Source of the DNA: Ampelomyces quisqualis
Taxonomy: Eukaryota > Ascomycota > Dothideomycetes > Pleosporales > Phaeosphaeriaceae
Assembly (NCBI GenBank): GCA_018398575.1
Contig: JAGTXZ010000010.1
Location: 310,001 to 374,000, forward strand
DNA length: 64,000 bases
Direction: 5' to 3'
Part shown: in pieces, positions 22,432 to 33,299 of the stretch
How the letters are laid out: each line of letters opens with the position of its first letter
Numbering within the stretch: position 1 is the stretch's first letter
Made by a program: the position numbers and the translations under genes
The notes under the pieces: model-generated
Seen by the model: only the letters and a program-made list of their open reading frames with translations
The model's database searches: none
Told to the model about the DNA's origin: nothing

Positions 22432-23977
22432 ACGATGAGCGTGGTTTCAACTTGGGCGGGGCATACAAGGCGTCTCTGTGATTCGGTACGATCATACAAA
22501 CGGGAAGGCTTTTCATGATGCTCTCTGGCTTGGCTCAGCTCGCGTGATATGCGAGGAGAGGCATGGACATTTGAAAAAAGTCACTGCGACATGCAATACT
22601 GCGAGACGGCCCGGGATGGGGAGGAAAACGAGCAGTAGGAATGCAATGAACAACAGCCAATACCCGTTATTCGTTCCCTATTTTTGTGATGATTTGCTTG
22701 AGGGCTGTTAACGTATTTTGCAGCTCCCTCACAGGGCCCGGTGGAGAGTACACGTACATTGTGCTGCCTGCTGCCTGCCGGCCTCATCTTTTGGTCACAT
22801 TGCCGACCGTTCGCGGTCAACAAGCTCTACAGGTTCAAAGTCAGTCCACCGAAGGCATGTCGCTCCCCAGTGTCGTCCCTGCGCAAAGGGCGTTGGGCAA
22901 TCTCAACACGTATACGGACACAGCTTGGAGAAATCAACATGACTTTCAAGAGTAGCCTTGGATGCGATTCACACCTAGACTCAAGAGTCATTGGTGATGG
23001 GATGTCGATCCATCCCAGGACAAAAAACTGTTGTCAGATCCGGTAGCTGTGTAGACTAGCACTTGGGAAAAGCACAGTGCCCAGTGTTTGCGTATTATTC
23101 GTCAGCAGCATGTGTTGCTGGCCGTGGGGCTCCCAGCTGACCATGTTTCAAGGTCAAAATTTAAAAAGGATGCAGGCGCTCGCTTACCAAGTAAACACTG
23201 GGCCCGCATCCGGCCTAGTGCGATGGTTCTGACATGGCTGAGTCTTCCGCTCTCTTCCTATCCTTCCCGCCCACCTCCACCGAGCCATTACACCGCTTTC
23301 TCGTCTGTGCCTGCCCTGCAATTTCACACAAGCAGGCACGCACCTGCTGTCACGACTCACAACCTTACGTCGGTCGCTTTATCTTGCGTTGCGACGCCAC
23401 GGGGTGAGATGATGGCGGTTGATTGGCCGGTTGGGCCATTCTCAGTATCAACAGCTGCAGGATGCTGCGACAGAGGTACGAATGAAAGAGGCGGAAAGAA
23501 TCGGAGCGCTGTCGCCCAGAACGACCGATAGAACCTTGGGGGCCGAAGACGTGCAAGCTTGGTTGACTGTCGGTGAAGCATGCAAAGCGTTGTGATGCAA
23601 GCAGCGATGCGCACGGCCAGCTCAGTTGGCCCACAGTTCTGCACAGCAACGGTACTAAAGCGCCCTTTACCAAATTTCCCTTGGTCAGCCTAGAGAGATT
23701 TTCGGGCCCGAACCACTATTTTAGCTCCCGGTCCTTTTTAAATGCCCGGTAAGTCCCCCTCAGCTTTCTCTCTGCTACGATTCTACTCTCTTCACACTCG
23801 CTGAATCACGCTTCAAGGCTTGTGGCGCCCTCCTTGGCGACATAGCCGTGCTTTGCACGCAGTGTTCGGCGGTTGCTTGGCCACGCACATCTCGGGCAAG
23901 CCGACCCTCAACCTTGTATACCCATTTCGCCCCTCTGGTTAAAAAGCCCACTGTGACGAACAGTCCCGCCTCACAAT
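22432..23977. other. Long intergenic region (1.5 kb) upstream of an orphan gene
   Basis: No conserved frame or splice pattern was found on either strand. A TTTTTAAA-like box lies near 23736-23745, followed by a pyrimidine-rich leader, which fits a promoter for the gene at 23978. Confidence 0.45.
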
Positions 23978-24904
23978 ATGACACCCAACCTGTTCCTCGC
24001 CACTCAGAAGGTTTTCCAGCCGCACAAATGGTTCCGCGCGCCAAAAACGGAACGCTCGACTAGAGTGACGGAGTATTGGGCATCGCCGGAGCCCGGTCAG
24101 TACGAGTACATCCCTGGTCGCGGATGGTATTTTGTCGCAAAGTTGAAGGAGGCTCCGGTTCTGGCTCCGTTCACCGAGCTGAGGAGCTTGGAGGGTGGTC
24201 CAGTCTTACCAGCTGCAGCTCCGCGAGCAGCTGAATTTGAAAAACTGCCGAAACCGGTCCCAGTCCATCGCTCCCGGGTTCTCGGCCGCTATCTCCTGGA
24301 AGACGACTACAAGAGCCGGAAAAAGACGACTCAAATCCATGACGAGCGAGGCAAACGAGTACAAGCTGGCTTCTTTCAGCTCGACGATGGCGTCGCTTGG
24401 GTCCACTGCTGGGACGAGGACGGCATCTTCATCCCCGGTGACAAAGGCGGCTACAAACTTTGGTGCATCGACGCCGCCACCAAGGACTTCCGGCACATGC
24501 GCAAAGGCGATGATCCGAATTTCGTCCGCTCCAGAAACGCTTCGAGAAACCCGTCACTCGAGCGCGACGCGGATGCCCGCAGTCAAGATTCTGTCAGCAC
24601 GGCATTCCGCTCCGGACCTGCTAGTATCAGGGACGCACCGAGTGGTCCTAGCACAAGAGCAAGCAGTATCAGAGGGCCCATGTCGCCTGCATCCACGTCT
24701 TCCAGTCGTGTGCAGTCCAGGCGAAATAGTCCGAAGCGCAACAATGGCATTCCGCTCGAAGAAGCCAAGGCTGCGTTGCGCCGCATGGCGAAAGAGCAAG
24801 AGGAAGCTGTCAACGCTGCTGCGACTGCGCGGACGCGAACGACGTCGTCAGATGCGGCGCGGCGCATCGAACGGGGTCGCGCAATGACACGGGTTGCGAA
24901 CTGA
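23978..24904 (+). CDS. Orphan protein, 308 aa
   Basis: Single-exon frame from the first ATG to the TGA at 24902-24904. The first ~190 residues look folded, with aromatic and charged residues (EYWASPEPGQYEYIPGRGWY, then LGRYLLEDDYKSRKKTTQIH and FFQLDDGVAWVHCWDEDGIF). The rest is Ser/Arg-rich and disordered (RGPMSPASTSSSRVQSRRNS), ending in a basic helix (LEEAKAALRRMAKEQEEAV). There is no signal peptide or membrane segment. I do not recognise the family. Coding status is supported by length, by the segregated folded and disordered composition, and by a promoter-like region upstream. It may be a lineage-restricted gene. Confidence 0.7.
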   Translation: MTPNLFLATQKVFQPHKWFRAPKTERSTRVTEYWASPEPGQYEYIPGRGWYFVAKLKEAPVLAPFTELRSLEGGPVLPAAAPRAAEFEKLPKPVPVHRSRVLGRYLLEDDYKSRKKTTQIHDERGKRVQAGFFQLDDGVAWVHCWDEDGIFIPGDKGGYKLWCIDAATKDFRHMRKGDDPNFVRSRNASRNPSLERDADARSQDSVSTAFRSGPASIRDAPSGPSTRASSIRGPMSPASTSSSRVQSRRNSPKRNNGIPLEEAKAALRRMAKEQEEAVNAAATARTRTTSSDAARRIERGRAMTRVAN

Positions 24905-25801
24905 GTGTGTTCTCGCGCACGTTGGTGTGCGCGATGTTGTTTGTCGGCGAGACCAACGGCGTTTGACCTGCGTCACCGTGTTTTCTTTTTTTCTTGTCTC
25001 ACGGGAACCTTTCGTTCTTACGAACCCACTTTCAGACTCCATTTACGTGTTAGCTGAAACTACTCTCCTTGATCTCTTTTGCTCGCTTGGTTCTTCGCTA
25101 GGGCGCACATGTGCACAAAGGCACAAAAGTAAAGGTATACCCAGGCATTGTTTTAGCCACATGGTTTTTTTTCTTTCGGTTTCTGGTTCATGAGAGATGA
25201 GGGTTCGATACATGATGGTTTTCAACAGCATAGCGTGGTCAATGGAAAATTCACAGTTCGATTGAGCTTGCAGCGTGTTTTGTGCCGTGTTGGACTACGT
25301 TGGCTGTGTGTGACCTTGACCGTTGAATCTTTTGAGCCAGCGAACAACAATCCGTCTTAGCTGTCCCATTCCCATCTTCTTTCCGCCCGTCTTGCTCGCT
25401 GCGAACCGCAGTCGCTTTTCGTAAACCTCACTCCCTGCGCTGCTGGCTGTGACGTTCTCCTCTCACAGCCACGGCCCTCCACTCTTCACCTCATTGCCCG
25501 ACGTCAAGCCCGTCGTCTCGACTTGGCCGTCAACGAGCGTCTGCACCCTTCACACGCAAGCCCTTGGCGCGCGAGAACAAAGTACAAATAGTCAGCCTGT
25601 GAGTCTGGAACCTTGCGCCTCTAGACCTTGTCCGGCATCACATCCATCTACATACTACCCATTGCACCAACGACACCATTATTTCTTCTTTCTCAGACTT
25701 TCTCGGCACGAAAAAGTCGGATTGGAAAGCTCTTGTTATCCACGAAAAGTCTGCCCGCTACTAGGGCGCTACACGTTCGTCACACGACGTACACCGGCCT
25801 C
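24905..25801. other. Intergenic, 0.9 kb, between two orphan genes
   Basis: Holds the 3' end of the 308-aa gene and a long leader and promoter for the next gene. The frame of the next gene is open back to about 25628 but without an ATG before 25802, so that part is treated as non-coding. Confidence 0.45.
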
Positions 25802-28800
25802 ATGGACGCGAATCATGCCGGTCTCGCCTTAGCCTCCGAGTCCACAGGCCCAGTTGGGCAAGGAAAGTCCTCGGAGGCCGATGGGACGGTGCTGGATTGC
25901 GCACAGGTGCTGCAACTTGCTGACAAGCGGGTTGAAGGGAGCGGTGCGGCGAGCGGGGATGGCGCTGCTACGTACACCCGACTAGACGCGGCGATGCGTG
26001 CTGGCGATGCGAAGCGGCTTGAGTGTCTCGTGCGACGTGTCGAATATGTTGTTGCGCGGGTGGAACTGCTGCGGCTAGGTTCTGGGTCTAATACGGGGCT
26101 GGGAGGCGGAGTGGGGGGACGATTGGGGGACGCAGAATGTGTTTGTTCGTGCGCGCCGTGTCGTTGCTCGGACGAGTTATCGGCTGCGTATTCCTGTGCA
26201 GACGCTGAATGCTTGGGGTGTGAATCGGACGAGAAGACCCGAGCGCTGAAGGAAAAGATTCAGGAGTTGGAAGAGCAGATCGGGGAAGTCGAGGAGGCGG
26301 AGGAGAGGGAGATGGAGAAGGCGAGGGGTAGGATCCTTGGGGACTACGTGGAGGCAGAGAAGTGTGGAAGACAATCGGTTGGTTCCATGTTTGTCAATGC
26401 AGATGAACCAGTCGGCGACGAATTGCTGCGGCAGTGCGAGTGCGAGATGATTTCGAATCTGGGCTCGGAAAGGCGGAAAGATTCGCTAAAATCGCCTCTG
26501 ATAGGTCTGCACATGCAAGGCAAGGTGAGGAGGGCTTCCATGCGCGGCGACAGTAGAGGCGGCGAAGCCTGTACCTTGAACACTCACGACGAATACCACC
26601 GACTCATACAAAACACGGTCGATGTATGTACCCCAGACCCGAAGCCGCCGTTTACCGAGGCGTTGCACACGCTGACTCGAGCTTTGCAGCTGCGGAATAA
26701 GTATCTAGAACGCCAGCTGGAGGAAGCAAGTGAAATGTATGATAGTACGGTGCAGGATTTGAGCTGGAATATCGATATGTTGAGGGTGGTAGAGGAGGAA
26801 GTTGAAGAGTTGAGGGAAGAAAAGGATGCAGCGCTGAAAGAGGTCGAGGGGTTGAAGAAGATGTTATACAGGGAGAAGGAGAGGAATGAGGAGTGTCAAG
26901 AGGCGCATGCGGACCAACGCCCTTGCGACGAATCGTCCTACCATCTTTGCAAGCATTCAGTTGCTGCACCATCTAGTGTGCCCCCTACATCCTTCATCTT
27001 CTACCCCTCCCGCTCAGTTATCATCGTCCCCGGCGCTCCCGCGCAAATTCTCCAGTTCCCTCCAGGCACGACTCTCCACGGTATCAAAGACTCCCTGGAC
27101 TATGCGTTCTGGAGTGGCGCAGAAATCGATGACTGTGGCCTCGCTGTCAAGAACATCATGAATGCGAGGAGTAGGATAGGCATCGAGTTGCCTTTTCCTT
27201 TGTCCGATCAAGTAGTCGTGATAAGTTTGCCACCGCGACAGCTGAGGGAAGGTGGAGACCAAAAGAAATCTCTTTCGCAATCTGCTGGAAAGGCACTCCG
27301 AGATAAGAAGAAGGGAGCAGATAAGAGTGTAAAGATGGCGGCGTGGGAGACGGTGGATAGGGATGAGTATGTGGAGTCTGCGCCGCAAGAGAGTAGCGAG
27401 GGTGATGGGTGTAGTGGAAGAGCAAGTCCGCGAGAACCCAGAGATGAGCAGATTGACAAGACGGTGAAGATTGCTGCACGGGAAACCCTCGATGGTGATG
27501 ATTATGTGGAGTTCTTACCGAGGACGAAGGAGGCGAAGAAGAGTAGCCCTCGATGGGAGGATGAACACAAGAACACAGCTCATGTTCAGACGAGTCGTCC
27601 CGCTGGCTCCATGAAAATCAAGCCTGAATCAAGCTACATCCACGAAGCATATTACACGCCCGTGCCACAACCGCGTGGGTACTGCTGCAGCCACTGCCAA
27701 CCAAGACCCGCATCCACGGTCGACGCCTTTCCCTACATTTCCAGCGTATCCGTGCGCGGCGGATGCGGCGATTCCAACGACGAGGACAATGAAAAAGATG
27801 ATGGAAATTCTGACGATGGCGACGATTATTTCGTTCTCAATCCTAATGAGATCAATGATGACGTTGATCATGAAGATGACCCCCCGAGTCCTGAGACCAA
27901 ATACAAGAACTATCCTTACGGGGACTCTACTGCAGACTTTGAGTGGGAGCAAGGCTTGTCATGGTATCCATTTGGGGATGAAGAGCATGGAAACGTGCGC
28001 CTACGAGGCGGTGGCGGTGATGGCGTGTATGAACACGAACAGGCCACATACGATCAAGGGTGGCAAACAGAATGGGAACAACACCTCACCCACCGCGCTA
28101 TCATCACCGAAGACTTCGACCCGTTCACCGCTGGTCCACGCGAACCTCCTCCGCCTCGGACCCCGCGCCGCGAGCACGCGATTAGGCTCGAGAATTACAA
28201 GCGCGCCATCGATGAGCCGAATGTTAGGCGTTGTTATCGTAACGCATACGGCTGTGAGTACCATCGTTCTGCTGCGAAGTGCTCGTGCTCATCGAAGCAG
28301 GTTTGGTCCGGAGGATCTAGGGAGGCGAGGGCAGATAGGGGTGGTGGCGGCGAAGAAGAGGCGGAGCGGCATGTGATGAAGTGGTTGGGACCCAAAGCAG
28401 CACCTCGTTCCATAGCTCGTGCGTTCAGTCCGGCCAGATGTACACATGTTCTGAGGACGAATTATGCTCGGAAGAGTGCGATGAAAGCGGGCGGAAAGCA
28501 GACTTGTCTCCAAGAATGCGATGATCATGGCAAGCAGGACCACTGCCCGATATGCAAACGCCTCATGGAGCTCTCCATAGCTGCAGTTACTTACATCAGG
28601 CAGACCATCCGAGCCAGAATGTGGACATGTACAAGCAAGCGCTCACTAGCGAAAAGATACGTCCCGACACCAACACGCATGTACCAGCACGAAGTGCTCT
28701 CCGCATTGAGTTACACACCTAGATCAAGGCTGGATAGGTATACAGGGTTGCCGCTTCGACCGCGGCCGTCGGTAGCTTCTGCGGCCCCGGAACCGCCGAG

Positions 28801-29059
28801 GAAAGACACGCCGCCGATTCCTGCGAAGTCGCCGCTCAGGGAGAAGATTCGGCTTCCGTCGCTGGTTGAGCTTGACGGGACGAAGTCGTATCGTGGGGAA
28901 AATGCTTCGCGTGGTCATTTCAAAATGGTGCGAGAGCCTGAGGGTTGGGCACTACCGAGTGTGGCCGGGCCTTCGGATGAGGAACGATTTGCGCGAGTCA
29001 ATGTGCGGTCGTGCGACGAGGGAGAGGAGTACGATGGAATGTTGCTGCCACATGCATGA
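25802..29059 (+). CDS. Large orphan protein with Cys clusters and coiled coils, 1085 aa
   Basis: Single exon from the first ATG in the frame (MDANHAGLALASESTG...). A Cys-rich patch lies near residues 112-140 (CVCSCAPCRCSDEL, then CADAECLGCESDE). It leads straight into a coiled coil (EKTRALKEKIQELEEQIGEV). A second, longer coiled coil lies near residues 296-370. A region that may be globular follows (FIFYPSRSVIIVPGAPAQIL, GTTLHGIKDSLDYAFWSGAE). Acidic runs (DDGDDYFVLNPNEINDD) and more Cys/His pairs come next, including a CLQECDDHGKQDHCPICKRL motif (C-x3-C ... C-x2-C) near residue 905 that could bind zinc. No signal peptide or transmembrane segment. I do not recognise the family. A structural or regulatory role is only a guess. 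Confidence 0.72.
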   Translation: MDANHAGLALASESTGPVGQGKSSEADGTVLDCAQVLQLADKRVEGSGAASGDGAATYTRLDAAMRAGDAKRLECLVRRVEYVVARVELLRLGSGSNTGLGGGVGGRLGDAECVCSCAPCRCSDELSAAYSCADAECLGCESDEKTRALKEKIQELEEQIGEVEEAEEREMEKARGRILGDYVEAEKCGRQSVGSMFVNADEPVGDELLRQCECEMISNLGSERRKDSLKSPLIGLHMQGKVRRASMRGDSRGGEACTLNTHDEYHRLIQNTVDVCTPDPKPPFTEALHTLTRALQLRNKYLERQLEEASEMYDSTVQDLSWNIDMLRVVEEEVEELREEKDAALKEVEGLKKMLYREKERNEECQEAHADQRPCDESSYHLCKHSVAAPSSVPPTSFIFYPSRSVIIVPGAPAQILQFPPGTTLHGIKDSLDYAFWSGAEIDDCGLAVKNIMNARSRIGIELPFPLSDQVVVISLPPRQLREGGDQKKSLSQSAGKALRDKKKGADKSVKMAAWETVDRDEYVESAPQESSEGDGCSGRASPREPRDEQIDKTVKIAARETLDGDDYVEFLPRTKEAKKSSPRWEDEHKNTAHVQTSRPAGSMKIKPESSYIHEAYYTPVPQPRGYCCSHCQPRPASTVDAFPYISSVSVRGGCGDSNDEDNEKDDGNSDDGDDYFVLNPNEINDDVDHEDDPPSPETKYKNYPYGDSTADFEWEQGLSWYPFGDEEHGNVRLRGGGGDGVYEHEQATYDQGWQTEWEQHLTHRAIITEDFDPFTAGPREPPPPRTPRREHAIRLENYKRAIDEPNVRRCYRNAYGCEYHRSAAKCSCSSKQVWSGGSREARADRGGGGEEEAERHVMKWLGPKAAPRSIARAFSPARCTHVLRTNYARKSAMKAGGKQTCLQECDDHGKQDHCPICKRLMELSIAAVTYIRQTIRARMWTCTSKRSLAKRYVPTPTRMYQHEVLSALSYTPRSRLDRYTGLPLRPRPSVASAAPEPPRKDTPPIPAKSPLREKIRLPSLVELDGTKSYRGENASRGHFKMVREPEGWALPSVAGPSDEERFARVNVRSCDEGEEYDGMLLPHA

Positions 29060-29188
29060 ACAGTCGCGTTGCATTGTTCCAACGTGTATTCATTGCTTTG
29101 GGACTCGGGGTATCATAAGTCGTGACCATGGTGACGAAGCAGCCTGCCGAACACAGAAGTGTCTCTGTCTTCCCAGACCCATTACCGA

Positions 29189-29821
29189 CTACAATAGCTC
29201 GTCCTCGACTATCGGCAGAGGCCTGCCTGCGGGTATGGCAGTCTCGTCTTGCTTGCTTGCACCGTTGACGTCGCCATGTTGCACGGCTGGCGCGGTAGTT
29301 TCGGCATCGTCCATGTCGTCGTCGCTGACCCACTCCCTCTCTTTGCGCTTCTCTTCCTCGTCCGTGCCCGCGTCATCAACACGCGCAGACTTCTTCTTCT
29401 TCTTGGCGCCTTCGCCGTTGACGTCTTCCCAGCCCTTGCTGCGCTCCTTGATGTTCTTCTCTTTGCCTAGGCTCTTCACCACCTTGACCTCCCTCTTGTC
29501 GAGGACGTCTGCGGCACGCTCCAGGCCCTTCTGGTGTCGGAGTCGTTGCGCTCTGGTCATGTTGCCCTTTTTCTGCTTCTTCTGGATGCCTGCGTGGTGT
29601 GCGGCGATGGCGTGCGGCTTTGCCTGGGACGGTCGTGAAGGCGAGGTCGAGTCTCGGGTGGTCTGCTTGAGCTTCTTGTCCAGGTCGATGGAGGGGGAGG
29701 CAGCGCGGCGGGCGGCCCGCGAGTGCACTGTGACTTCTGATTGGGGGTAAGCAGATATGGGGGCGCGAGGAGGCAGTCAAGGCAGCATACGGCGCTTCTT
29801 GATTTTTGCAGTCTTCGCCAT
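29189..29821 (-). CDS. ALB1: ALB1, 60S ribosome biogenesis shuttling factor
   Basis: Two exons: 29821-29791 and 29736-29189, 192 aa; 54-nt intron with GTATGC donor. Alb1 pairs with Arx1 on pre-60S particles and takes part in their nuclear export and maturation. The N-terminus MAKTAKIKKR joins across the intron to the family signature HSRAARRAASPSIDLDKKLK. Basic and acidic low-complexity segments follow (KKQKKGNMTRAQRLRHQKG; EREWVSDDDMDDAE). It ends in PIVEDELL. The length is usual for the family. The tiny first exon (31 nt) is easily missed: without it the frame has only a GTG start. It converges with the 1085-aa orphan gene (129 nt between stops) and diverges from the deubiquitinase gene. 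Confidence 0.9.
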
Positions 29822-30251
29822 GGTTGCGTGTTATTTGTCCGCCGTGTTGAGGGTGGTGGCGTGCACGTCCGGCAGTGTTCGGAGTATCTTCGTGGAGAAG
29901 GCTGTCGCTGCCAAAATTCACCATCCACTTTCGACGCTAGGCCCAATCGGGGGACGGCAACAATGGTCGCATCTCGAACATTCACTCGTCCCCTCCCCCG
30001 CCACCACAAACCACTACTGCCCTCGCTCGTCCGTCACTACCGCCCGTCGCTCCGTCGCATCTCCTCTCCATGTCGCAGGCCACCTCCACTCCACCGCGTT
30101 TGCTCTCTCCGTCCATGCGCTGGCCTGAAGGTTGAAAGGACCCTGTCTATCCCTTCACGTTACTCCACTCTTCACCCTCCCTACCCCCACCCCCACACAA
30201 CACAACCTCTACTTCGTCGCTGGTTGCTGAACTGCATCCTAACACAGAACT
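29822..30251. promoter_or_regulatory. Bidirectional promoter region ALB1 / deubiquitinase
   Basis: 430 nt between divergent start codons. The plus strand is strongly C-rich before 30251 (CCCTCCCTACCCCCACCC-type), as in many fungal leaders. Open frames here are artefacts of this composition. Confidence 0.45.
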
Positions 30252-32483
30252 ATGAGTGACTACGACCAAGCCTCGCTCGACGGTTCCTTTCGCCGCTGGA
30301 GCGCGCCCGAGTCCAACTCTTCCCTTGCGTGGATCCTGCCCACGACCGTCGTTTGTGCATACGTCTTCCTGCAAGCCCTCCAATCCTTCGACTTCCCTGT
30401 CTGGGCCTGGATAGTGCAACGCTTCCGTCCTGGTGCGCCGTCCAATGAAGCGCGTTTCGGCGAGACCGCAATGCAGCGAGCGGGGGGTCTGTTGAGGAGC
30501 ATACTAGGCCTCAACGGCGAGGGTCTGCTTCAGAAGGGCGTCAGGGGATTCAAGAGCGCACTTGGAGCTGGTCCCAATGATGTTCCGCCTGGGCTCGGCA
30601 ACATTAGCAACTCTTGTTATCAGAACAGCATTATTCAGGGCCTCGCCGCACTGCCGTCCTTGCGTGACTACCTATCCACCGTCACTGCCGAACATCCTTC
30701 CCTCACTCCCGAAACCACCAACGGCGCGCTACATGACTTGATCAGCAAGCTCAACGATCCCGCAAACACTGGCCATAATTTCTGGATAGGGGGGAAGCTC
30801 AAGTCAATGAGCACTTTCACACAGCAGGATGCACAAGAATACTACTCCAAAGTGTTGGACGAGCTGGACAGGGAGGTCAAGAAGGTCTCGAGCTCCAGTA
30901 GGCGATCTTCTGTCTCATGGCTCGAGGCAACTAAGAGTTTGGCTGACTCGCCCGAGGCAAAAGAAAACGCTGCCCCAGTGTCTGCTAATAGCTGCACGGA
31001 CTCGAAGATGTTGCCCAATCCCCTTGATGGTTTGCTCGCCCAACGTGTCGGATGCACAGCTTGTGGCTACTCCGAAGGCTTGTCGCTCATTGACTTCAAC
31101 TGCATCACGGTATCACTGGGCGCCAACCACGGTTACGACATTCGCGAATGTCTTGATGAGTACACTAAGCTCGAGTATATCGATGGCGTGGAGTGCGCGA
31201 AATGTACTTTGCTTAAGCTGGAAAAGACACTGACCCCATTGGCGACGGCGAACCCCGACTCGCCATTTGCGGCAAAGTTGCAAGCCGTGTCAGAAATGCT
31301 GGAGGATGAGAAACTCGACGACAATACCCTCGTCAAGATTCTCAAGATTCCCAAGAAAAATTGGTTGAAAAGTTCAAAGTCAAAGCAGATCGTGGTCGCG
31401 CGGGCACCAAAGTCTCTAGTCCTTCATGTCAACCGAAGCATCTTTGACGAAACAACGTTTGCGCAGTACAAGAACACGGCTGGTGTATCGTATCCTAAAA
31501 TACTGGACCTAGGCAATTGGTGCTTAGGTAATTCACCGAGTGGCTCACGGCAGCCTGACATGTCTCTTGAGAAGTGGCCGCGGGACCCGAAAGAGTCGAT
31601 GCTGAAAGAGACGGACGAGGCGGTGGTTATGTCGCCATTCCAGTACAGGTTGCGAGCGGCCGTCACGCACTTTGGTTCGCATGGAAACGGTCATTACGTC
31701 TGCTATCGACCGCATGCCAGAATTGTAGCAGAGTCAGTCAAAAGTGATAACAAGGATAAAGCACAGTCGCCGGACGAATCACCTAGCGAGCAGCTCTGCG
31801 ATTCATCCATGGAGTCGTTCATGGGACCGACCATGGACCCAATGATAGATTCTTTGACCCAAACATGCACTGAGATGTTCGAAGAGCAATGGTGGCGGTT
31901 TAGTGACGATAGTGTTTACGCTGTTCGGGAGGAACAAGCCCACCAAGCGAACGTATTCATGCTGTTCTACGAGCGTCTGGGCGAGCCGGTAACAACAGAC
32001 GCATCTGAGACAAAGTTGATTCCGGCAACTGTCTCTACCGCAGAGGACGCGCCACTTCCACACGAGATATCCCAGCCCGGTATTGGAGATGTTGTTGACG
32101 TCGAGGCGGCCATGACCACCCCCCTGCCGGACGAAGATGATTTGTTTGATCTTATTCCCTCTGAACAAAGCCATGAGGCAGCCTCCTCTATCGCGGTTAT
32201 TGCACCTCCAACGACTCTTCCTCCGTATGCATGGCCAACTCAAGACGGTCAGGACACGCAGGGAGAGTTTTTCAGCCAGGACACAGAGACAGAGATGAGT
32301 GAAGCTGAATCGGAAGACGCCCCATCAACACAAGTCACATCCGATGACGAAACGGAGCTCTCGCATCCACCAACACCTAAGCCAATCATGCGAGTGCCAC
32401 CGCACGCAATGCGAACGGCTGGCAATGCGGGGGCTAGGGGCCAAGGTAGTCGGCAGAGCCTTCCAATGGTGTCTGCGACATAG
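30252..32483 (+). CDS. Membrane-anchored ubiquitin-specific protease (USP, Ubp1/USP30-like)
   Basis: Single exon, 743 aa. USP-family cysteine protease that removes ubiquitin from proteins. A hydrophobic segment near residues 20-42 (SLAWILPTTVVCAYVFLQAL) probably anchors it in a membrane. That arrangement resembles yeast Ubp1 or animal USP30, but which one cannot be decided here. The Cys box is GLGNISNSCYQNSIIQGLAA with the nucleophile near C122. A zinc-binding-like pair of Cys motifs follows (VGCTACGYSEG; DGVECAKCTLLKL). The His box is HFGSHGNGHYVCYRP with the catalytic His near residue 481, and WWRFSDDSVYAV ends the domain. The last ~170 residues are acidic and disordered. All catalytic residues are present. 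Confidence 0.9.
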   Translation: MSDYDQASLDGSFRRWSAPESNSSLAWILPTTVVCAYVFLQALQSFDFPVWAWIVQRFRPGAPSNEARFGETAMQRAGGLLRSILGLNGEGLLQKGVRGFKSALGAGPNDVPPGLGNISNSCYQNSIIQGLAALPSLRDYLSTVTAEHPSLTPETTNGALHDLISKLNDPANTGHNFWIGGKLKSMSTFTQQDAQEYYSKVLDELDREVKKVSSSSRRSSVSWLEATKSLADSPEAKENAAPVSANSCTDSKMLPNPLDGLLAQRVGCTACGYSEGLSLIDFNCITVSLGANHGYDIRECLDEYTKLEYIDGVECAKCTLLKLEKTLTPLATANPDSPFAAKLQAVSEMLEDEKLDDNTLVKILKIPKKNWLKSSKSKQIVVARAPKSLVLHVNRSIFDETTFAQYKNTAGVSYPKILDLGNWCLGNSPSGSRQPDMSLEKWPRDPKESMLKETDEAVVMSPFQYRLRAAVTHFGSHGNGHYVCYRPHARIVAESVKSDNKDKAQSPDESPSEQLCDSSMESFMGPTMDPMIDSLTQTCTEMFEEQWWRFSDDSVYAVREEQAHQANVFMLFYERLGEPVTTDASETKLIPATVSTAEDAPLPHEISQPGIGDVVDVEAAMTTPLPDEDDLFDLIPSEQSHEAASSIAVIAPPTTLPPYAWPTQDGQDTQGEFFSQDTETEMSEAESEDAPSTQVTSDDETELSHPPTPKPIMRVPPHAMRTAGNAGARGQGSRQSLPMVSAT

Positions 32484-33299
32484 GTTGCGCGCGGCTCCAA
32501 GAGGCTGAGGTATAATCCAGCCGTGGGCTTTGTACTTCACCGTGTCTGAAGTCTCGGAAGTGAGGAGCATGGACAGGTGCCGAAGCTCTACCAAACAGCT
32601 GAGAGAAGTAATGGATCATGTTCGTATCTCGCAGAAGTCCGGATGAAAGGTCGAGGTCAGCTTTGAATGTGGTGTTTTTTATGGTTCCAGGCGCTTACTC
32701 GATGTGATGGAATAAAACTGGCGGCGATGCGTTCTCATTGGCCACGCCGGCGGGCCCGGCTTCCCCACACTCCCCACACCATCTTTATCGCTCTCCTCTT
32801 GGCGACTACACTCGATCGAGCCTGGCTCCAAGTCTAGCGAGCCGCCAAGGGATTTGGAGATGCAGCTCAGAGTCAGGGAACTGCAAAATGCCACGCTTCG
32901 GGTGCGTCACACGACCCACCCGTGGACCATGTGTGCATGTCTTATCGCAGCAGTCAAAGTGTGGTAACGACGCGGCCACGCCGCCGCCCTAGCTACGGGC
33001 TCACTAAGAACTCGTTGAGGCTGATAAGGTCCCTCTTATAGATCAGGTACAAAGTAGGGCGCATCGCCCGAACAACGAATGTTGCCATGACCAGGTGTTC
33101 GGGCATTCAACCCTCAGCTCTACATTCATCAACCCCCCCTTCCGGTAGTTTAACCAACACCCCACGTCATACTCACCGGGATCATCGATCCTACCAAGCA
33201 ATCCCGTCCAGCAGCCGACACCAAAGCTTCACAAGGCCCGTTGTGGCCATCTCATCCCATCGTTCAAGCAGGCCGACTGTCTCCTACTTCGGTACCACA
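32484..33299. other. Intergenic: upstream of NCS1 permease
   Basis: About 800 nt with the 3' end of the protease gene and the permease promoter; no gene supported. Confidence 0.5.

Noticed and set aside
25628..25801. 58-residue N-terminal extension of the 1085-aa orphan
   Set aside because: The extension starts with TTG, has no ATG, and is C/T-rich like a fungal leader.
29376..30128. Several overlapping frames on both strands around ALB1
   Set aside because: Only the frame with HSRAARRAASPS matches a known family, and the rest are composition artefacts of the Lys/Glu-rich gene and the C-rich promoter.
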